From assembly GCF_000426305.1 (NCBI RefSeq), contig NZ_AUFC01000027.1:1-36349 (forward strand): a stretch of DNA of 36,349 nt, given 5' to 3'. The notes beneath the pieces are model-generated. The model was not told the DNA's origin, did no database searches, and saw nothing but the letters and a program-made list of their open reading frames with translations. This DNA is from Anaerovorax odorimutans DSM 5092. GTDB taxonomy: Bacteria; Bacillota; Clostridia; Peptostreptococcales; Anaerovoracaceae. Numbering within the stretch: the stretch's first letter is position 1; every line of letters begins with the position of its first letter. Shown piece by piece: positions 33,440 through 36,349 of this stretch. The translations under genes were made by a program, and so were the position numbers.

Positions 33440-33448
33440 GGATAAAAT

Positions 33449-33857
33449 ATGTTTGAGATAAATAATTTAAAATTTAAAAACATTTTAGACATAAAACAAC
33501 TTACTATAGATAAGCAGGTAACTTGCGTAGTAGGTCCTTCAGGAAGTGGTAAAAGCACTCTTTTAAAACTTTTAAATGGGTTAATTTTACCTGATGAGGC
33601 AAATATAAAATATAATGGAATTGATATTATAAACATGAATGGTATAGAACTTAGAAGACGTGTTGTAATGCTTAGTCAAACTCCTATTATATATGATGGT
33701 ATAATTGAAGATAATCTTCAGATTGGTCTTGAATTTTTATCAAATAGGAATTATGCTTGCAATTTTAGGATGTACAACTATTACTGTAGTACTTTTTGTT
33801 ACTTTAGGATATAAAACATTCTTTAGCAAAGATGGAAGATTAATAGAAGAATACTAA
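33449..33857 (+). pseudogene. Relic of a FetA-FetB-like ABC transporter, fused by an internal deletion
   Basis: The first ~95 codons are an ABC ATPase with a normal ribosome site, Walker A GPSGSGKST (29-37) and Q-loop VVMLSQTP. At about 33735 the ATPase sequence stops before the LSGGQ signature and Walker B. From 33738, in a different frame, YQIGIMLAILGCTTITVVLF, then VTLGYKTFF, is read to a stop at 33857; this resembles the C-terminal membrane helix and tail of FetB (UPF0014) permeases. The ATPase frame runs on as nonsense to 33814. I infer one deletion that removed the ATPase 3' half and most of the permease gene. The product cannot be a working transporter. Confidence 0.75.
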
Positions 33858-33888
33858 TTTAGAATTAAATATTATAAGGAATGAAGTT

Positions 33889-34761
33889 ATGAGCAGAATT
33901 AAAAAAATACAACAATTATTTTTAATTACAGCTATTTGTATTGGCTGTATTTTATTATCGTTTTTTATTGGCGCAAAGTCATATGCTGAGACGGATTTGA
34001 TTCCAGAAGAAAATACTAAAATTCCAATTTTAATGTATCATCATTTAGTGGAATCTGGAGAAGCCAGCGGTGTTACCATAACAGAAAAAAGATTTAGAGA
34101 GCATATGAAATATTTAAATGAAAATGGATTTACTGCATTATTACCTATAGATTTACTGTTAATCAAAAATAATGAAATGGATATGCCCAAAAACCCTGTT
34201 ATGATAACATTTGATGATGGCTATGAATCCAACTATAAAATTGCATATCCAATTTTGAAAGACAATAATATGAAAGCAACTATTTTTGTTATTGTAAAAA
34301 ATATGAATAAAAAGGTTAATGGTCATGTACCAAAGTTAACGTGGGATCAGATGGAAGAGATGTATAAAAGTGGGTATATTGATATTCAAAGCCATACTTA
34401 TAATTTACATAATTCTGATTCTGATGGTGAACATGTGAATTTAGCTTCCAATGGTATTCAAAGAGGTTTGGTAGAAAGCTGTGCCCAATACCAATTCAGA
34501 CTTGAAGAAGATGCAGCACTTAGTATAAAGTATATTGAGAAAAATGTTGGGAATAAGGTTTTTTGTTTAGCATATCCTTATGGGGCTTTTGATCCATGGT
34601 GTATGGAAGCTTTAGAAAGGCAGGGAATTATATTTGGATTTATGGTAGAAAATGAAATGGCAGATTTGAATGATAATTTATATTGTTTAAAACGTTTTAA
34701 TATTGGAATGAGCAGTGACTTATCTAAAATATTAATTGTAAATGAAGATATGTATTATTAA
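33889..34761 (+). CDS. Secreted or membrane-anchored polysaccharide deacetylase
   Basis: 290 residues. A signal/anchor segment (8-28) ends near SYAETD. The CE4-type NodB domain shows ILMYHHL (48-53), the metal-binding TFDDGYESN (107-115), SHTYNLH (168-174, metal-binding His pair) and LAYPYGAFD. It removes acetyl groups from cell-wall or exopolysaccharide N-acetylhexosamines outside the membrane. The Asp and both His of the metal site are intact. The site AAGGAATG lies before the ATG. The gene follows the transporter relic by 31 bases. Confidence 0.88.
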   Translation: MSRIKKIQQLFLITAICIGCILLSFFIGAKSYAETDLIPEENTKIPILMYHHLVESGEASGVTITEKRFREHMKYLNENGFTALLPIDLLLIKNNEMDMPKNPVMITFDDGYESNYKIAYPILKDNNMKATIFVIVKNMNKKVNGHVPKLTWDQMEEMYKSGYIDIQSHTYNLHNSDSDGEHVNLASNGIQRGLVESCAQYQFRLEEDAALSIKYIEKNVGNKVFCLAYPYGAFDPWCMEALERQGIIFGFMVENEMADLNDNLYCLKRFNIGMSSDLSKILIVNEDMYY

Positions 34762-34835
34762 TATATTAAGGTTTATTGTATAAGCTATATTTAAGAGGAA
34801 TATTATATGAAAAATAACTAAGAAAGGCTTGAAAT

Positions 34836-36296
34836 ATGGAAAAAGGACAAGTTTACGAAATAAAAATAGAAGACATGAGTACAGAGGGGCAGGGCATAGG
34901 CAGAGTTGATGGAATGGCAGTTTTTGCAGCCGGAGCAATAATTGGAGATACAGCTTTAGTAAAGCTTACTAAAGTGAAAAAGAAATATGCGTTCGGTCGT
35001 GTTCTAGAAATAAAAGAACCGTCTCATCTTAGAATTACGCCTTCTTGCAAATATGCAAAACAGTGTGGAGGTTGTGCCCTACAAGATATGAAATATGAGG
35101 GTCAATTGGAGTTTAAACGTAAGATGGTTTTTGATAGGCTGACAAGGTTGGGAGGAATTGAAAACCCAAAAGTAAATGAGACTATAGGAATGGAGTCTCC
35201 CTATAGATACAGAAATAAAGCACAGATGCCCATAAGTTGTGGAGGAATTATAACAAGAAAAGGCGGTATTCTTGAAAATTTAGGTGAGTGTACCATTGGA
35301 TTTTATAAGTTCAAATCTCATGAAGTTGTAGACTGCGATGAATGTTTAATTCAATCTGAACCTGTGGAAAAATTGGCGCAAGCTGTACGTCAATATATGA
35401 AAGAAGATAATATTACCGCTTGGGATCCTAATTGGGAAAAAGGGCTTATGCGCCATTTAGTTGTGAAAACAGCTCATAATACCGGTGAGGTGATGGCTAT
35501 TTTGGTTATTAACGGTAAAGGTATTCCAAATGGAGAAAAATTAATAGGAATGATGGATGATGCTGTTAATGAAATCCCCACAAGGGAAGATGGAATTGAA
35601 TATTCTTTGGAAAGTATTGTAATCAATGTTAATAAAAAGAAGACTTCGGAAATAATGGGCGATCATTGTATAACCTTGGCAGGTAAACCGACAATTTTGG
35701 AAAGAGTAGGAGAAATGAGTTTTGAAATTTCCCCTATGTCTTTTTATCAAGTAAATCCTGAGCAGATGGTGAAACTATATGATAAAGTATTAGATTATGC
35801 AGAACTAACTGGGAAAGAGACTGTTCTTGATCTTTATTGCGGAGTAGGTACTATTGGTTTATATTGTGCATCTAAAGCAAATAAAGTGATTGGAATAGAG
35901 TCTGTTAAAGGGGCAGTAATTGATGCAAACAGAAATGCCGTTATAAATGGTGTAGTTAATGCTGAGTTTATCTGTGGCAAGGTTGAAGAAGAATTACCAA
36001 AACTTTTAGAAGTTAAAGATAATGCAGATGAAGATTTTAATGTTAAGCCAATAAAACCTGATGTGGTCATTTTAGATCCTCCAAGATCAGGATGCTATCC
36101 AGATTTGCTTGAGATTGTAGCAGACGCAGAACCAGAACGAATAGTTTATGTTTCATGCGATCCTGCGACATTGGCAAGAGACGTTAAAATACTTAGAGAA
36201 AAAGGATACGGATTTGTAGAAGCCACACCAGTAGATATGTTTCCTTGGACGATGCATATAGAAACAGTATGCTTATTAACGTTGAAAAATCAATAA
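34836..36296 (+). CDS. rlmD: 23S rRNA (uracil-5-)-methyltransferase, RumA/TrmA family
   Basis: 486 residues. An N-terminal TRAM RNA-binding domain (~1-60, DMSTEGQGIGRVDGMAVFAAGA) precedes an iron-sulfur site (CKYAKQCGGC, ~67-78) and a SAM-dependent domain with LDLYCGVGTIGLYCA, PDVVILDPPRSG and the catalytic VSCDPATLARDV. It methylates C5 of a uracil in rRNA. In Bacillus-type organisms close homologues (RlmCD) modify two sites, so the exact target is uncertain. The site AAAGG lies before the ATG. It probably has its own promoter in the 75 bases after the deacetylase gene. Confidence 0.88.
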   Translation: MEKGQVYEIKIEDMSTEGQGIGRVDGMAVFAAGAIIGDTALVKLTKVKKKYAFGRVLEIKEPSHLRITPSCKYAKQCGGCALQDMKYEGQLEFKRKMVFDRLTRLGGIENPKVNETIGMESPYRYRNKAQMPISCGGIITRKGGILENLGECTIGFYKFKSHEVVDCDECLIQSEPVEKLAQAVRQYMKEDNITAWDPNWEKGLMRHLVVKTAHNTGEVMAILVINGKGIPNGEKLIGMMDDAVNEIPTREDGIEYSLESIVINVNKKKTSEIMGDHCITLAGKPTILERVGEMSFEISPMSFYQVNPEQMVKLYDKVLDYAELTGKETVLDLYCGVGTIGLYCASKANKVIGIESVKGAVIDANRNAVINGVVNAEFICGKVEEELPKLLEVKDNADEDFNVKPIKPDVVILDPPRSGCYPDLLEIVADAEPERIVYVSCDPATLARDVKILREKGYGFVEATPVDMFPWTMHIETVCLLTLKNQ

Positions 36297-36327
36297 TGTT
36301 TAATAAATAAATATTAAAAAAATTGGA

Positions 36328-36347
36328 GTTTGTACACCTCGCGTACA
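36328..36347. other. GC-richer inverted repeat at the right edge
   Basis: TGTAC (36329-36333) and GTACA (36343-36347) flank a short GC-rich centre, just after the rlmD gene. The base composition differs from the surrounding DNA. It may begin another element, but the window ends. Confidence 0.25.
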
Positions 36348-36349
36348 CA

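Overview
The window is visibly AT-rich with compact operons, strong GGAGG-type ribosome binding sites and frequent TTG starts. Together with whiA/rapZ, a CBS-domain family II pyrophosphatase, a ferredoxin/Crp-Fnr pair and a biotin-carrier-less oxaloacetate decarboxylase alpha subunit, this points to a low-GC, anaerobic, probably motile member of the Clostridia. No rRNA, tRNA or CRISPR array was seen. The species cannot be named from the sequence alone.

Layout. 1-1613 is a decayed accessory region: the 3' end of an IS256-family element, the S-layer-like gene it truncated, a tiny ribbon-helix-helix protein and a possible SLOG remnant. 1660-2624 holds a flavin-type oxidase-like protein and a hotdog thioesterase. 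3017-6447 is an operon of phenylacetate-CoA-ligase-like enzyme, double-ACT protein and CBS/DRTGG pyrophosphatase. After an unknown reverse-strand gene come speD-speE (spermidine synthesis), moaA-moaC-MOSC (molybdenum cofactor) and an oadA-like carboxyltransferase ended by a 20-bp perfect hairpin. 12857-15638 carries MgtC, a Fic protein with a destroyed catalytic motif, a membrane-anchored metallophosphoesterase and a PspC protein. argGH (reverse) and murB-PHP-rapZ-whiA (forward) diverge from a region with two ARG-box-like sites. 22517-26121 holds a membrane-anchored unknown protein, a set of palindromic repeats, and a DUF2975/YozG-type HTH/DUF4153-like cassette. Then follow a YbgC-type thioesterase, an FmdE-like protein, an SGNH hydrolase, an EF-hand protein, a chemoreceptor, a ferredoxin/Crp-Fnr divergon, a fused relic of a FetAB-like transporter, a polysaccharide deacetylase and rlmD.

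How genes appear to work together. The ligase makes AMP and PPi, and the adjacent pyrophosphatase belongs to an adenine-nucleotide-controlled class, so PPi removal may be wired into the same operon. speD and speE are consecutive spermidine steps. moaA and moaC are consecutive Moco steps. argG and argH are consecutive arginine steps. The Crp/Fnr protein probably controls the divergent ferredoxin gene through one shared palindrome.

Most unusual signals: the catalytically ruined Fic protein; three imperfect palindromes at 23315-23563 with identical 13-base cores; a hairpin that may shorten a Shine-Dalgarno spacer at 27281-27320; a probable ATT start at 14506; an sRNA/attenuator-like unit at 2692-2827; a stand-alone RTX-type EF-hand module without a signal peptide; and the absence of yvcK between rapZ and whiA. 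All functional statements are read from sequence motifs and family knowledge; nothing was searched or computed.
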